Positions 45,465 to 57,030 of a stretch of DNA of 64,000 bases are shown one piece after another. The notes beneath the pieces were generated by a model. That model had not been told where the DNA came from. It was given only the letters and a program-made list of their open reading frames with translations, and searched no databases. The DNA comes from Dipteris shenzhenensis. Its lineage: Eukaryota > Polypodiophyta > Polypodiopsida > Gleicheniales. Position 1 is the stretch's first letter, and each line of letters begins with the position of its first letter. Location: the NCBI GenBank assembly GCA_047967505.1, contig CM106538.1, one strand, 5' to 3'. The position numbers and the translations under genes are program-made.

Positions 45465-45775
45465 ACTTGCGATTCCTACATACGAGTTCTACATGCAACT
45501 CCTACATGCAAGTCCTACATGCGATTCCTACATGCATGTTCTACTTGCAACTTCTACATGCATGTTCTACTTGCAACTTCTACATGCAACTTCCACATGC
45601 AACTCCTAAATGCGATTCCTACATGCAACTCGTACATGCAACATGTAACATGCGAGTTCGACATGCAACATGCAACTCCTACATGCAACTTGCAACTTCT
45701 ACATGCAACTTCTATATGCAAGCTCTACATGCAGAGAGAGAATGTCTTACAATTCCTACATGCAGAGAGAGAAGC
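45465..45775. repeat. ctacatgcaactc minisatellite
   Basis: About 20 imperfect 12-18 bp units around ctacatgcaact(t/c), for example ttctacatgcaacttctacatgc. The ends also include atgcagagagaga. The Cys/Tyr/His-rich frames (45467-45802) come from the repeat. Confidence 0.85.
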
Positions 45776-45929
45776 TCTCCAACTTGTATAAATACCCCAT
45801 AATGGAATGAATCCCACACTCTTTGGGGCATTGTGTTGAGTTCTACTTTGGTATTCCAAACAATTGTTTCAAGTGTCCATGCTTCCTTGCACTCCATGTC
45901 CAAAAGCATGTCCTAACCTTGCACCTCCT

Positions 45930-46390
45930 CCTCCCCTCTCCTCAACCTTAGAACCCATCCTCTCCCTCTCCTCCTCTCTCCTCCTCCTCCTCCTCCTCCT
46001 CCTCCTCCTCCTCTTCCTCCTCCTCCCTCCTCCTCCTCCTTCCCTCTCCTCCTCCCTCCTCTTCCTCCCTCCTCTTCTTCCCTCCTCTCTCTCCTTTCCC
46101 CCTATGCTCTTACATCTTCTTCCTCTCCCACTCCTATGCTCCCCCTAAACCCTTAGCTCCTCAACCCTTAACCTCCATGAACTACAAGGGAGACGAGTCT
46201 CCACCATGTACTCTACTCTGAACCTTGGATCCTCCTTCCAACCCTGGAACCTCTTCTAAACTCAGGAACCCCTTCTAAACTCTGAAGCCTCTTCTAAACT
46301 CTGGAACCTCATTCTAAACCTTGGAACCTCCTTCTAAACTCTGAACCTCCCTCTAACCCTTAAACTCCTGCTAAACCCTTCAAACCCCAA
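45930..46390. repeat. (CTC)n tract and 18-20 bp cttctaaactctggaacct repeats
   Basis: 45955-46090 is almost pure CTC/CT. 46205-46385 has about eight imperfect units such as aacctcttctaaactctgg. Noncoding. Confidence 0.8.
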
Positions 46391-46565
46391 TGAAGGCAGA
46401 AGCTTTCATTAGCTCAACCATGATGATGCAGGTTCCTTTTACACATGCATGCACTATGCTATGAGGTTATGAGGTTAGCAGAGAGAGTGGTTAGATATGG
46501 GAAGTTGGATGTGAGATATGCCCTGTCATCTTCTGACACTTCTTTTTGCTGGTGCGATGGGATCA

Positions 46566-48894
46566 TCAAGCTGCATGGGTGGGATGTCGGTTATCATGCC
46601 TTGCAAATAATAGTGATGGCCTTTGTGGCAATGGCAACAAACCAGCAATAATCTTGAGGGGAGGACTACCTATGAGGCATACATATGCAATGAAAGCATT
46701 TATCTTGAGTGTTATAAACCCGGCATGTGTAGATAGGAAGAATATATTTTTCTCATCTTCAGACAAGTCTTGGCAAATTATGCATAGAGTTTTGGTCCCT
46801 ATGGAATGTTCCCATTTGATTGTTGGATGAGCGGATATGATCCTGATTTGGAGTTGCTTCCATTGGATAAGCACGCGTGCATTGAGGTGATCTTCCACTT
46901 GTAGTGCAGCCACAAGCTCTTGGTACACCACCATTGTGCATTGTAGTGGGTCTTCATTGGTGGTGTCTTCCATTGCCTCATTGTTGTGCACTAGCAATTG
47001 GAGTTCAAGCTTGGAGATGATTATCTTTTGGGAGTGCACCTCATCCATTTTTTCTTTGTATTTCTGGTAGATGGATGTATATGCCTCCTTAAGCTTTCCC
47101 ATTTGCAAGGTGACCTTCGCCTATTGAGGAACATCTTCAGTGGTATTGGACCATTGGTCCAAGACTTGTGCTTGTGAAGTGCTGGCCTCTTTAGCGGTAG
47201 CAAGTTGGTCCTTTAAGATTCTGCATGCCCTTGTAAGCTCGTCAATGCTGAAGGCACATACTGCCAAAGATTGTTTCATGTCTTCAAGCCTGTCTTTACA
47301 ATCCTGGAGCTCTTCTTCTTTATGAATTAGAGTGAGTCGAGCTTTGGCCTCTACCTCCATCTCTACTGAGCATGTGTGGAGGTCAAGGAGTCATAGTAGG
47401 TCTATAGGATTTTTGTTGCTTGTACTGTTGCTGCTGTCAGTTGTGTTTGGCTTTGGTGGAGGTTGGAGGTCACATCCCTCACTGCCTTCTCTTGAGCTTG
47501 GAGAGCTTGGTTCATGTGCTTGGTTCATGTGCACTTCTTCTACCTCCTTCTCATCTATTTGTGCCCGAAGTGCCTTGACCTCTATGGCGATTTCTTGGAA
47601 ATGGTCTTCAATTTTTGTTGCAGTCTGTCTGTCCAATTCTCTTGCATATTCTTCCTTGGCCAAGCTAGTGAATAGTTTGGATATTTGGATCATTTGGCTA
47701 GCTTGATGTTGGAGAATGACAGACGATGATGAGGATTGGCGATACTGCTGATACAAGTGGTGCCCATGTAGCCATCTTGATGATTCTATAGTACTTGTGG
47801 GAGGTTGTTCCAATGGTATTTCAGTCACTTGTGTACAATAGTCATATTGTTGATCGGGCAATAGCTCCCCTTGTGGCTCATCGACTAGTATGGCATCGAT
47901 GGGCAATTTTGGTGCTGATGTAGCCTCAGGCTCTGGTTGTTGTTATTGTTGGAAATATATTGGTTGCAGTTGTGCACCAAACTGTAGCATCTCGTGGGGC
48001 AATTCCTCAATTCCGACCTCCAGTATAGGCATTTCTTCTGAGGCATCTGCACTTGCCAATGTGATAGTAGGAGAAAGTGTTGGTGACGGCTCCCATATTG
48101 GTGGTGAGAAGGGAATGTCCAACTCCTCAACTGGTTTTGGTGACTAGGGCAGAGTCATTTCTTGTTCTTGTAGCCCTTTTTTTATGATTATAGCGAATAA
48201 GTGTGGAATTTTACATTTTTGGCCTGATGAACCATCTAGTTTTTTTGTGAAGAACATGACTAAGTGCTGGATCCAATCTTGCTTAGTTTCCTACTCAGCA
48301 AAACAAATGTGCAGAGTGGAAAGGATCGATTCTTGCTGCACTTAACCCCCAGGATTGTGTGAGGAGAGCTGTACTTCGAGAAATTTAGCATCGGTAGGCT
48401 GTGTAGGGTATTTGGCACCTTGTGTTGGGAGTGAGAAAGCCCTTTGAATGACTGTACTGTCAAGGATAAAGCTGAGTGGGCTCACCGTACTTGCCAACCT
48501 ATGCATTGCTAGAGTGGTAAGAATGGAGAAAGTCCCTGATGTATGTGGTCATTATAGGACTGTTCTCCAAGGATTTTAGGCTCTCATGCAAACTTCCTAG
48601 ACCCCTTTTCTCTAAGTAAGATGTTGCTTCCTTGGAAAGAGCATAAGTCGATGTAGGTGACCAAACAAGTTCCAGTGATTGAGCCTTGTCAATGGTTGTG
48701 TAGGCCGGCGGTGACTGGTGTGGCACTTGTTCGTCTTGGTCATGCACTAAATCCTCCTCGGAGCTATTGCTCTGGACCACAAACGTGGTTGTGGCAGTGG
48801 GCTCTTTTTGTGTATCCTCTTTAGTGGTTGCATTTTTTCTAAACCTGCATCCATGTGCATGTGGTGTACCATTGATCATTAGATTAGTTGGCAT
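46566..48894 (-). pseudogene. Extra ORF downstream of Gypsy-2 integrase, coiled coil, unknown function
   Basis: About 780 codons can be followed in one direction with a few stops or shifts (48121-48123 and 47388 are stops, shifts near 48400 and 47120). Start MPTNLMINGTPHAHGCRFRK; then WIQHLVMFFTKKLDGSSGQK, an acidic Pro/Gln-rich middle, and long heptad-like segments (LQDCKDRLEDMKQSLAV; LTRACRILKDQLATAKEA; YQKYKEKMDEVHSQKI). Near the end CIICQDLSEDEKNIFFLS has a Cys-x2-Cys pair. It starts about 340 bp after the integrase stop on the same strand. It may be the accessory ORF some Tat/Athila elements carry, or an unrelated decayed gene. Confidence 0.5.
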
Positions 48895-49204
48895 GTAGGT
48901 ATGACCTTTGTGTGTGCTTGTGAGAGATCTTATTTTTATACATGCTTTGAGAGTGTGGAATGAAAGTGTGTGACACGATTATTCATGCAATCATCTATGT
49001 GTCTAAGAAAAAGCATGTGAGTACACGTGACCTATTAGCTAGGTAGGGATCTTTTTTGTTGTTGCTGGGATTTCATAGGGTAGCTAGAACTCAAGCATCA
49101 CTTCTAAGCCCTAGGTTAAAATCAATTAATGCTATCTATATGTGTGAAGACGTACATATGCAAGTGAGTGCTCATGATACAATCTAATCCTAATTAAGGA
49201 AGAC

Positions 49205-49327
49205 TTGGGTTTCCCAAATCTTAATTCTTGTTGGGGATGGCTTGCGTGTTGAAGTAGTAGCGCTTTAGTTAGCTCCCGTTTATTGTTGTGTTGAATTGGA
49301 CTCCATCCAATGTCTCTAGCAGCACAG
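49205..49327 (-). pseudogene. Gypsy-2 integrase C-terminal tail, cut off by Copia-1
   Basis: Minus strand: LLETLDGVQFNTTINGS, a TAG, then LKRYYFNTQAIPNKN and stop. It directly continues the GPY/F domain that ends at 55241 across Copia-1. The TAG stands where relatives have a polar residue. Confidence 0.75.
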
Positions 49328-49506
49328 TGTGGGGGTTAAAGGTCATTGTGCCTTAACCCCGGTTATGTACAATACTCAAACACATATATAAATGAATGAA
49401 AAAGAAGATTAGGGTGGTTCTGCACCCACCAAAACTTGTGTGGCTCTCTGTCTCCCTCTCTCTCTCTCTCCTTCTTCCGTTCTTGCTTCCGTTGAGAACA
49501 CTCTCA
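49328..49506 (+). repeat. Copia-1 5' LTR (179 bp)
   Basis: Begins TGTGGGGGTTAAAGG and ends CACTCTCA, with tatataaatgaatg as a probable TATA region and a (CT)n tract. Very short for a copia LTR. Confidence 0.95.
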
Positions 49507-49508
49507 AC

Positions 49509-49520
49509 TGGTATCAGAGC
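49509..49520 (+). promoter_or_regulatory. Copia-1 primer binding site (tRNA-iMet)
   Basis: tggtatcagagc two bases after the LTR end. Confidence 0.95.
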
Positions 49521-50940
49521 CCGGGTGATCTAGCTGAGCGTGCGTGAATGCTTGAAGCTCAGCAGCTTTGTGGGAGGAAGGAGAAGCTCTGTGGGAAGCT
49601 TTGTGGGCGACTTCGAGTGTGCAGAGACCTTGGAGGAACATTTGGAAAAGTCACTTTGGCTTTGCGAAGTGGTTTTGAGAGCCTCTTAAGAGCTTTCAAA
49701 GAAAAAGTCGTTTTTTGAGCTTTTCCTTGTTCTGTTCGATGACAGAGACTCTGTATTGACTTGTAGAGGCAACTATTGCTTGCTTTTGGTGTCCACATTA
49801 CTTCAGGAGCTTGGAAACACCTTCATTCTTGAATCTGGGATCATTTCAGTGGAGTTCTGACTCACTGTGTCAGTTCCTGCGTTTTTTGCCCGGGTGTTGG
49901 AACTCAAGTTTGGAGCAACCATTTGCAGATCTGTCAGTTCCAGTGGACTCAAGAGGTCCTAAAACTTCTATGTTGCTCATCATTCGCACTCCGGTGGAGT
50001 TCACAGACAGCTCTATTTCCAAAAACGTTTTTCAGTCCGTATGTTGGACCCAGTGATTGAGACCACGGTTTCCAAAACCGTCTGTCCCATTGCGTTCCGG
50101 ACGCCCAAAAATTCCTACCCATCAGTTCTTGCGTGATTCGGTGGAGGATTTTCAGAGTTATAAATCTCTGTGTATTCGATTTCGTCTCTCTGTTATGCAT
50201 TTTTCATACTAAGGTTTTGAAACCTTAGATTTATGCCACATGGCAGTGGATAAGTGTTGACTCCCATTTCTCACTCATCGGTTGGGATTTTGGAGTTCTG
50301 GCAGAAGAGAGATATTTGCAGATTTTCTTGCCGAGTCCGATTATGCAATGGCGCCCATGTTTTGAGGCATCTCAGGTTTTATTTTCAGCAGCGGTCATTA
50401 CTGTGGGACCATGATTTCCTGAGCATACCTTATGCAGATCACTCTAGTTGCAGTTTGAGCATTGTTGTGCGCTCATTTGTGGTATGCATTGGGTTGCAGT
50501 GGATGATTTATAGGCCATTTGGATGCATTGCGGTCCTTGTTGGATGCGCTGATAGGCCCAAATTGCCTTGTGGGATGCTATTTTTTTATGGACGCTTTGC
50601 ACATGGATGCTATTTTAAGCTGAGGGATAGCTTTGACACATTGCAGGTGATGCACTGATAGTGCTATGCTCTCTTGGATGAGATATTATTGATGCATATG
50701 CCAGTGGATGGTGTTTATGCTTGAGTCATTTGGCACTTATTGGCATTTTCTTTTGGGTCAGATTTGCTCATATGGATGCATAGTATATGCACATGAGTCA
50801 GATGCATCTTTTGATGCTTTGAGCTTTGAGTTTTTTGTGATATTTCAGTCTATTGTGGCATACACATTTGGGTGCACCTGGTATTTGGTGTGATTCTCTC
50901 TTGCAGGCACTAGCATTTGGGATTTTGCTTTATTTGCATC
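49521..50940 (+). other. Copia-1 long 5' leader (1.42 kb)
   Basis: Between primer site and gag ATG there is no long open frame or protein motif; only small frames such as 49811-50056. The same leader is present in Copia-2 (57218-58641), so it belongs to the family. Just before gag, ttctctcttgcag (50895-50907) looks like a 3' splice site, so the leader may be spliced out. Confidence 0.7.
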
Positions 50941-51690
50941 ATGGCATCCTCTTCCATGTCTGAAAAGGAGTTTTTCAGCATTAAAAAGTTTGATGGGACA
51001 AACTTTTCTTTGTGGAAAGAACAAATAAGGGATGTGCTTATTCAAAAGAAGCAGATTAAACCCTTGGCAGGTATTGAAGCTAAGCCTGCGGATATGTTTG
51101 AGGATGATTGGAATGAGTTGGATGCATTAGCAAAGTCTACTATTAGACTTCATCTTGCAGAGTCAGTTTATTTCACAGCAGTAAATGAGCAGACTACGGA
51201 AGATTTGTGGAAGAAACTGTGTGCCACTTATGAGAAGGAAGCTGCCTCTAATAAAGTTTACCTCATGAAGAGGTGGTTTGAACTGCAGATGAAGGAAGGG
51301 GTCTCCATTGCTTCTCACTTGAATGAATTCAATATTATTTTCAGCCAGCTTCAGGCTCAGAAAATGAATTTTGATGCGGAGACTAAGGCAGTATTTCTCT
51401 CTATGTTCATTGCCATCCTCATGGGATACCTTCCGTACAGCTGTCAGTAACTCTGCACCTGGTGGAGTATTGAAATTTGATGATGTTGTGGGTAGCTTGT
51501 TGGCCGAGGAGATTAGACAGAAGTCTATGGATGGCAACAAGCAGGATGCAGCCTTAAATGTGCAAAGGGGCAGATCACAGTTCAGGGGGAAGTCCCAAGA
51601 AAGAGGGAAGTCTCGTAGCAAATCCGGGGCACGGAACATTGAGTGTTACCATTGTGGCAAGAAGGGCCATAGGATTGCTACAAGCTGAAA
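50941..51690 (+). pseudogene. Copia-1 gag
   Basis: Starts MASSSMSEKEFFSIKKFDGT; FSLWKEQIRDVLIQKKQIKPL, STIRLHLAESVYF, DLWKKLCATYEKEAASNKVYL and GVSIASHLNEFN are the Tnt1-type gag. A one-base gain near 51402 (ctctctatg against ctcttatg in Copia-2) shifts the frame before SLPSSWDTFRTAV. A 7-bp loss at 51671 in the knuckle removes its second half (CYHCGKKGH, then out of frame). Capsid and nucleocapsid functions are lost. Confidence 0.9.
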
Positions 51691-54600
51691 AGAGAGCAAA
51701 AGGATAAGAAAAAGAATGCAAATTGGGGTGCAAATCAAAAGGAAGAGAGTCCAAGGGAGGACAAAGGACAAGTGAAGGTCAAGGAGATCAATGCAGTCAC
51801 ACATGATAGTGACAATGACGTTCTCTTCATGTCTAGTTTATCTGCAGAGTTGCTTACCACTTCAGATGATGCATATTCCCAGGATTGGATTTTGGATTCT
51901 GGTGCTTCATTCCATGTTACTCCCCATAGGGAATGGTTCTCCACTTATGATAGTGGAAAGACAGGTTGTGTGCATTTTAGAAATGACTATGCATGTGACA
52001 TAGTGGGAGCAGGTGACATAAAGTTTTCTTTTGCAAATGGGTCTACATTTGTTTTGAAACATGTGAGACATGTGCCTAAGCTGACCAAGAGTCTTATTTG
52101 AGTGGGTCAGCTAGATGATGCTGGTTTTCAAACCAATTTTGGCTTTCAAAGTTGGAAAATTCAAAAGGGCTCTATGCTTTTGGCCAGGGGTGCCAAGTGT
52201 GGGACTTTGTATCCCTTACATGTATCAGGGGTATTTGATCATGTTGTTGCAATAACCAAGTAGCCAAGCACTTCTTTGTGGCATTGCAGGTTGGGGCACA
52301 TGAGCCAGAATGGAATGAAACTCTTATCTCGTTTGGGTTATGTACCGCATTTGAGTTTCTCTGATTTTAAATTTTGTGAGCATTGTCTCTATGGGAAGCA
52401 GACTAAATCAGCCCATAAAAGAAGGGGAAAGAAAGAGTTTGAAATGCTTGATTTGGTGCATTCAGACGTATGTGGTCCCATGCCTACACGGTCATTAGGC
52501 GGGGCTGAATACTATGTGACATTCATTGATGATGCAACTAGGAAAGTGTGGGCTTATGCTATAGCTCGGAAGAGTGATGTGTTCCAGGTATTTCAGAAAT
52601 GGCTGGCCTTGGTTGAGAATCAGTCAGGTAGAACGCTTAAATGCCTACGGACTGACAATGGTGGAGACTATCTCTCTCATGACTTTCAGCATTTCTGTGA
52701 TACACGTGGGATTAAGAGGGAGCTTACATCCCCTCGTACTCCAGAGCAAAATCCAGTTGCAGAAAAGATGAACCGTACCATTCAAGAAAGGTTGCAATGC
52801 ATGCTTTCCAATGCAAGTCTTTCTAGTGGGTTTTGGGCTGAGGCAATGAAGACTGCAGTGCATGTGATCAATAGATCACCTAGTAAGAGTTTGGATGGTG
52901 GTATTCCTGAAGAGGCATGGAGTGGCAAGAAGCCCTCTTACTCTCATTTGCGTATATTTGGGTGTGAGTCATATGCACATGTGCCAAAAGAGCTTCGAAA
53001 GAAGCTAGATCCTAAGTCTAGGAAATGCATCTTTCTGGGTTATGGTGAAAGTGGAGAGATGGGCTATCGTCTCTGGGATCCAGAAGCAAAGAAGATAATA
53101 CGCAGCCATGATGTGGTCTTCAATGAGAAGAAGATGCATAAGGCACCCATGAGGGATGTGGAAATGAGGAGAATCACTTTCCACGATGTGAATCCACCTG
53201 CATATGTTGATAGACAACAAGCTGTCCATGCACCAACAAATGTGCAAGAAATGGTACCACCAAGTACTCCCACAGGTATACAATCAAGGGTAGATGATGG
53301 ATCATCTATTGGTGGAAATGATGAGCCAAATGTGGCTGATATGCAAATGGGACAGCAAGCTGAAATGCCCTTGAGAAGATCATCTAGAGTGTCTAGACCG
53401 CCTGATAGGTTTGTTCTAGGGGTAGACTATGTGATGCTTACTGATTGCGGGGAGCCTTCTTGCTACAAACAGGCTATGATGCGTAAGGATCAACGCAAGT
53501 GGGAGTATGCTATGCAATCAGAGATGAGTTCACTTATGAAGTATAAGACTTGGGACTTGGTTTCTTTGCCACATGGAAAGAAAGCATTGCCATGTAAATG
53601 GGTCTACAAAATGAAGGTCACAGGTGATGATGTGCCTAGGTACAAGGCTCGTTTGGTTTTCTAAAGGGTTCAAGCAAGAGAAGGGTGTGGACTTTGATGA
53701 GATATTCTCTCCGGTTGTGAAGATGACCACACTTAGATGCATGCTTGGACTAGTGGCAGTAGAGGATATGGAGCTTATGCAAATGGATGTCAAGACAGCT
53801 TTCTTGCATGGGGATTTGCATGAGGAAATTTACATGGTGCAGCTGGAAGGCTTTGAAGAAAAGGGCAAAGAGCATTTAGTTTGCAAGCTAAAGAAGAGTG
53901 TCTATGGTCTTAAGCAAGCACCTAGAGAATGGTATCAGAAGTTTGATGCTTTCATTCGGTCCCAGGGTTTTAGAAGGAGTGAAATTGATCACTGCCTCTA
54001 CACTAAAAGGGCTAAGGATAATAGCCTGATAATCTTGGCACTATATGTGGATGATATGCTATTGGCTAGCAAGAATACTTATGAGCTAGATGCTTTAAAG
54101 GCCAAGTTGCATGAGGCCTTTGATATGAAGGATTTGGGACTTGCAGGTCATATTCTTGGTATGCGCATCACGCGTGATCGGAGTAGGAAACTCCTTTGGC
54201 TTTCACAAAAAGAGTATGTTACAAAAGTCTTGCAGCGTTTCAATATGGAGGGGGGGAAGGCAGTGAGTACTCCATTGCCTCCATATGTGAAACTGAGTCA
54301 TACAGATAGTCCCAAATCAGATGAGGAGAGGGCCATGATGGCCAAGGTTCCTTATGCATCAGCGGTTGGGAGTCTTATGTATGCTATGATAGCTACTAGA
54401 CCAGACATTGCATTTGCAGTGGGAGTTGTTAGCCGGTATATGGCTAATCCAGGAAAGAGGCATTGGGAGGCAGTTAAGTGCATCATGAGGTACATGAAGG
54501 GTACTAAGGAGATGTGCATTTGCTTTGGTAAAGGAGACATGCGTGTACTTGGGTACACAGATTCAGACTATGCAGGGCATGTGGATAGTAGGAGATCCAC

Positions 54601-55003
54601 TTCTGGTTATGTGTTCACCTTTGCAGGTGGTGCAGTGTCGTGGATGTCTCGCGCACAGAAGTGCGTTGCTTTGTCTACCACAGAGGCTCAGTATGTTGCA
54701 GCCACAGAGGGTTGCAAGGAGGCTATATGGCTTGATCGGCTAGTGGGAGATTTGGGGATTCATACAGGTGTACCGACATTGCATAGTGATTCCATGAGTG
54801 CTATTCAGCTAGCACGGAATCTGGTCTTTCATGCAAAGACCAAACACATTGAGGTGAGGTACCATTTCATCAGGGAGGTACTTGAGGACAAGCGCATAGA
54901 GCTTGTCAAGGTTCATACAGATGATAACCCTGCAGATATGCTGACGAAGAGTCTACCTAGTCAGCGGTTTGAGTATTGTCGTGTATTGATGGGCATTGGA
55001 TAG
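51691..55003 (+). pseudogene. Copia-1 pol: protease, integrase, reverse transcriptase, RNase H
   Basis: Protease DWILDSGASFHVTPHREWF (51880-51936) is intact. TGA at 52099-52101 and TAG at 52261-52263 follow. Integrase (52276-53120): LWHCRLGHM, CEHCLYGKQT, HSDVCGP, LRTDNGGDYL, QNPVAEKMNR, HLRIFGCESYAHVP. Reverse transcriptase begins near 53460 (WEYAMQSEMSSLMKYKTWDL); an extra T near 53660 shifts the frame, then [42 protein letters not shown] (54038-54070). RNase H has YTDSDYAGHVD, LHSDSMSAIQLA and PADMLTKSLP, but ALSTTEAQYVAA has Gln for the catalytic Glu. Three breaks separate it from activity. Confidence 0.92.
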
Positions 55004-55045
55004 TATGCTCACTAGTTATTCTCCCTTAAAGGCACATTGTCCTTT

Positions 55046-55235
55046 AAGTGGGAGGTTGTGGGGGTTAAAGGTCATTGTGCCTTAACCCCGGTTATGTACA
55101 ATACTCAAACACATATATAAATGAATGAAAAAGAAGATTAGGGTGGTTCTGCACGCACCAAAACTTGTGTGGCTCTCTGTCTCCCTCTCTCTCTCTCTCC
55201 TTCTTCCGTTCTTGCTTCCGTTGAGAGCACTCTCA
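55046..55235 (+). repeat. Copia-1 polypurine tract and 3' LTR (55057-55235)
   Basis: aagtgggaggt (55046-55056) primes plus-strand synthesis and abuts the 179-bp LTR. Confidence 0.95.
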
Positions 55236-55240
55236 CACAG

Positions 55241-56170
55241 CTCTAATGGGATTCACCTTTCTTACTCGGTAGGGTCCTTGACCTAGATACTTCAGGTTCC
55301 CCTTGTGTACTTTTGCATTGTATAACAAGACCAAGTCACCTTCCTTGATGTCTTTAGCTTTAACATTTCTATCAAGCCATGCCTTTCTCCTGCGTTTTTT
55401 TGTTGTCATGGCATGGTAGGTGACTAGTCTTGTCTCTATATGCTTCTCCAACTGATACAGTGTTTCTTTCAAGGATTCATGGTGTCCCATGCGTTCCTGT
55501 ACTACTATGCGTAGGCTTGGTATCACAAATTCTAGTGGGACCATAGCTTCAAGGCTATACACCAATTGAAAATGTGTGTTCCCTGTACTGACCTTGAGGT
55601 GGTTTGGTATGCTCATAAGTCTGCATTTAGTTTTTCTACCCAATCAGAACGCTATGGTTTACTACCTTGGTGAGGATAATTCATAATATTTTGTTGGTGG
55701 ATTTGGCCTATCCATTCCCTTGGGGGTAGTAGGGTGTGCTTTTTCTATGGATTACCATAAAGCCAGACAAGAGTTCTTAGATTAACTCATTGACAAAATG
55801 TGTGCCTCTATCCGACACAATTTCAATGGGGCATCTGAATCAGGTGATCACATTCTCGTATAAGAATCTTGTTGTGCTTCTAGCATCTGCCTTTCTGATT
55901 GCTTTAGCTTTAGCCCATTTGGTAAAGTAATTAGTGGCCACAATGATGTAGCGTGCCTGTGTTCCTTTTGCTATTGGATGGATGGGACCCACATAGTCAA
56001 TCCCCCATTTTTCAAATGGTTTTTGTGCAACAACTATTGTTAGGGGATTGAAGTCTTTGTATTGTGGTGAGGTTGTGGTTTAGTAGTCCGTTGGCGTACA
56101 TCACAGCCTTTTACATATTCATAGGCATATGCCCACAGTGTTGGCCACCAGTAGCTTGCGAGGAGGAATT
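55241..56170 (-). pseudogene. Gypsy-2 integrase
   Basis: Minus strand: ASYWWPTLWAYAYEYVKGCD with CxxR in place of the second zinc Cys pair, WGIDYVGPIHPIAKGTQARY (first Asp), IVSDRGTHFVNELI (second Asp), TPYYPQGNG, TAG (55711-55709), AKSTNK where the catalytic Glu is Lys (55705-55703), then STGNTHFQLVYSLEAMVPLEF (55643-55500), GDLVLLYNAKVHKGNL and LGQGPYRVRKV, the GPY/F domain. Several TAG stops occur. The domain ends at the Copia-1 target site. Confidence 0.85.
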
Positions 56171-57030
56171 TTCTCCGAAATTTCTTAACACTTGATTGGT
56201 CCTTATGAGCAATTTGCACTTGGTTATAGCCATTGAAGCCATCCAAGAAGCTATATATTTAAGAACCTGCCACCTTTTCCAACACTGTTTCTGTTAAGGG
56301 TAGGGGATAGTGATCCCTAATTATGGAGACATTCACATTCTTTAAGTTTACACCTATTCTAAGCTTCTTGTTGTGTTTAGGCACAATGGCGATGGGTGAA
56401 ACCCAATCAATGTGCTCTATCTCGTAGATGAATCCAGCATCTAAGAGTTTTTCCAGGTCGTCATAAACCATGGTGCCATACTTAGGATTTGTGCAATAAG
56501 GTCCGCATACCTTAGGGTGGGCACCTTCCCTTATAAGTATCGTGTGTACTACCACGTTTGGTGAAATTCCTTTCATCTCTATGTATGACCATGCTAGGTA
56601 GTCACAGTATTCCATTAGGAGTGCTTTGAGTTTGGTTTCATCTTCTTGTCGAGCGAAGCTATTTCCCAATGAAAATCAATTTTTCTTCCTCCCCTTCAAG
56701 GGCGAGGTTTATTGTGCGAGTTTTTGCCGGTCCCTCATAGATTGGAGTTTCTTCAATGCTATTGGTTTCTTGAACTTCAGATTCTCTTAGTGGTCTTGGC
56801 ATTGCTATTGGGACACTTCCACTTGTGTAATTCTTGAAGTACTCTGGCACTTCTCGAAGATCAACCTTTGATGGTGTTGAACTAGCCTAACATGTGCCAT
56901 GTTTACTGGGTGGAATAGTTTCAGTTACCAATTTGTTAGGCTCTTTTTGACTTTCATTTTCTAAAGTCTCTTGATGAGCTTCATCTGCACATAAGGCTTA
57001 TACTTCTGAAACTTCTTACGTTGGGAATTG
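56171..57030 (-). pseudogene. Gypsy-2 reverse transcriptase N-terminal part fused to integrase by deletion
   Basis: Minus strand: MPEYFKNYTSG, ALEGEEEKLIFIGK, then LLMEYCDYLAWSYIEMKGIS, HTILIREGAHPK, LEKLLDAGFIYEIEHIDWVSP, VPKHNKKLRIGVNLKNVN, RDHYPLPLTETVLEKVAG (56660-56260), and FLDGFNGYNQVQIAHKDQ. It then passes directly (near 56165) into the integrase zinc region. The YxDD core, both RNase H domains and the start of integrase, over 500 codons, are absent. Confidence 0.85.

Larger units (their letters stand above)
49323..55240 (+). mobile_element. Copia-1: near-complete TNT1/Tork-like Ty1/copia element (49328-55235)
   Basis: 5,908 bp with two 179-bp LTRs, tRNA-Met primer site, long leader, gag, pol and polypurine tract. 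Perfect target duplication cacag (49323-49327, 55236-55240). LTRs differ at 2 of 179 positions (49428-type C/G and an A/G near the end), so the insertion is recent. Gag and pol resemble tobacco Tnt1. It is in the opposite orientation to Gypsy-2. Confidence 0.95.

Noticed and set aside
45467-45802. Cys-rich small protein candidate
   Set aside because: Produced by the ctacatgcaact minisatellite; other frames are equally open.
46566-48894. Retroviral envelope interpretation of the extra ORF
   Set aside because: No signal peptide or hydrophobic membrane segment is visible; heptad-like and low-complexity sequence dominates.
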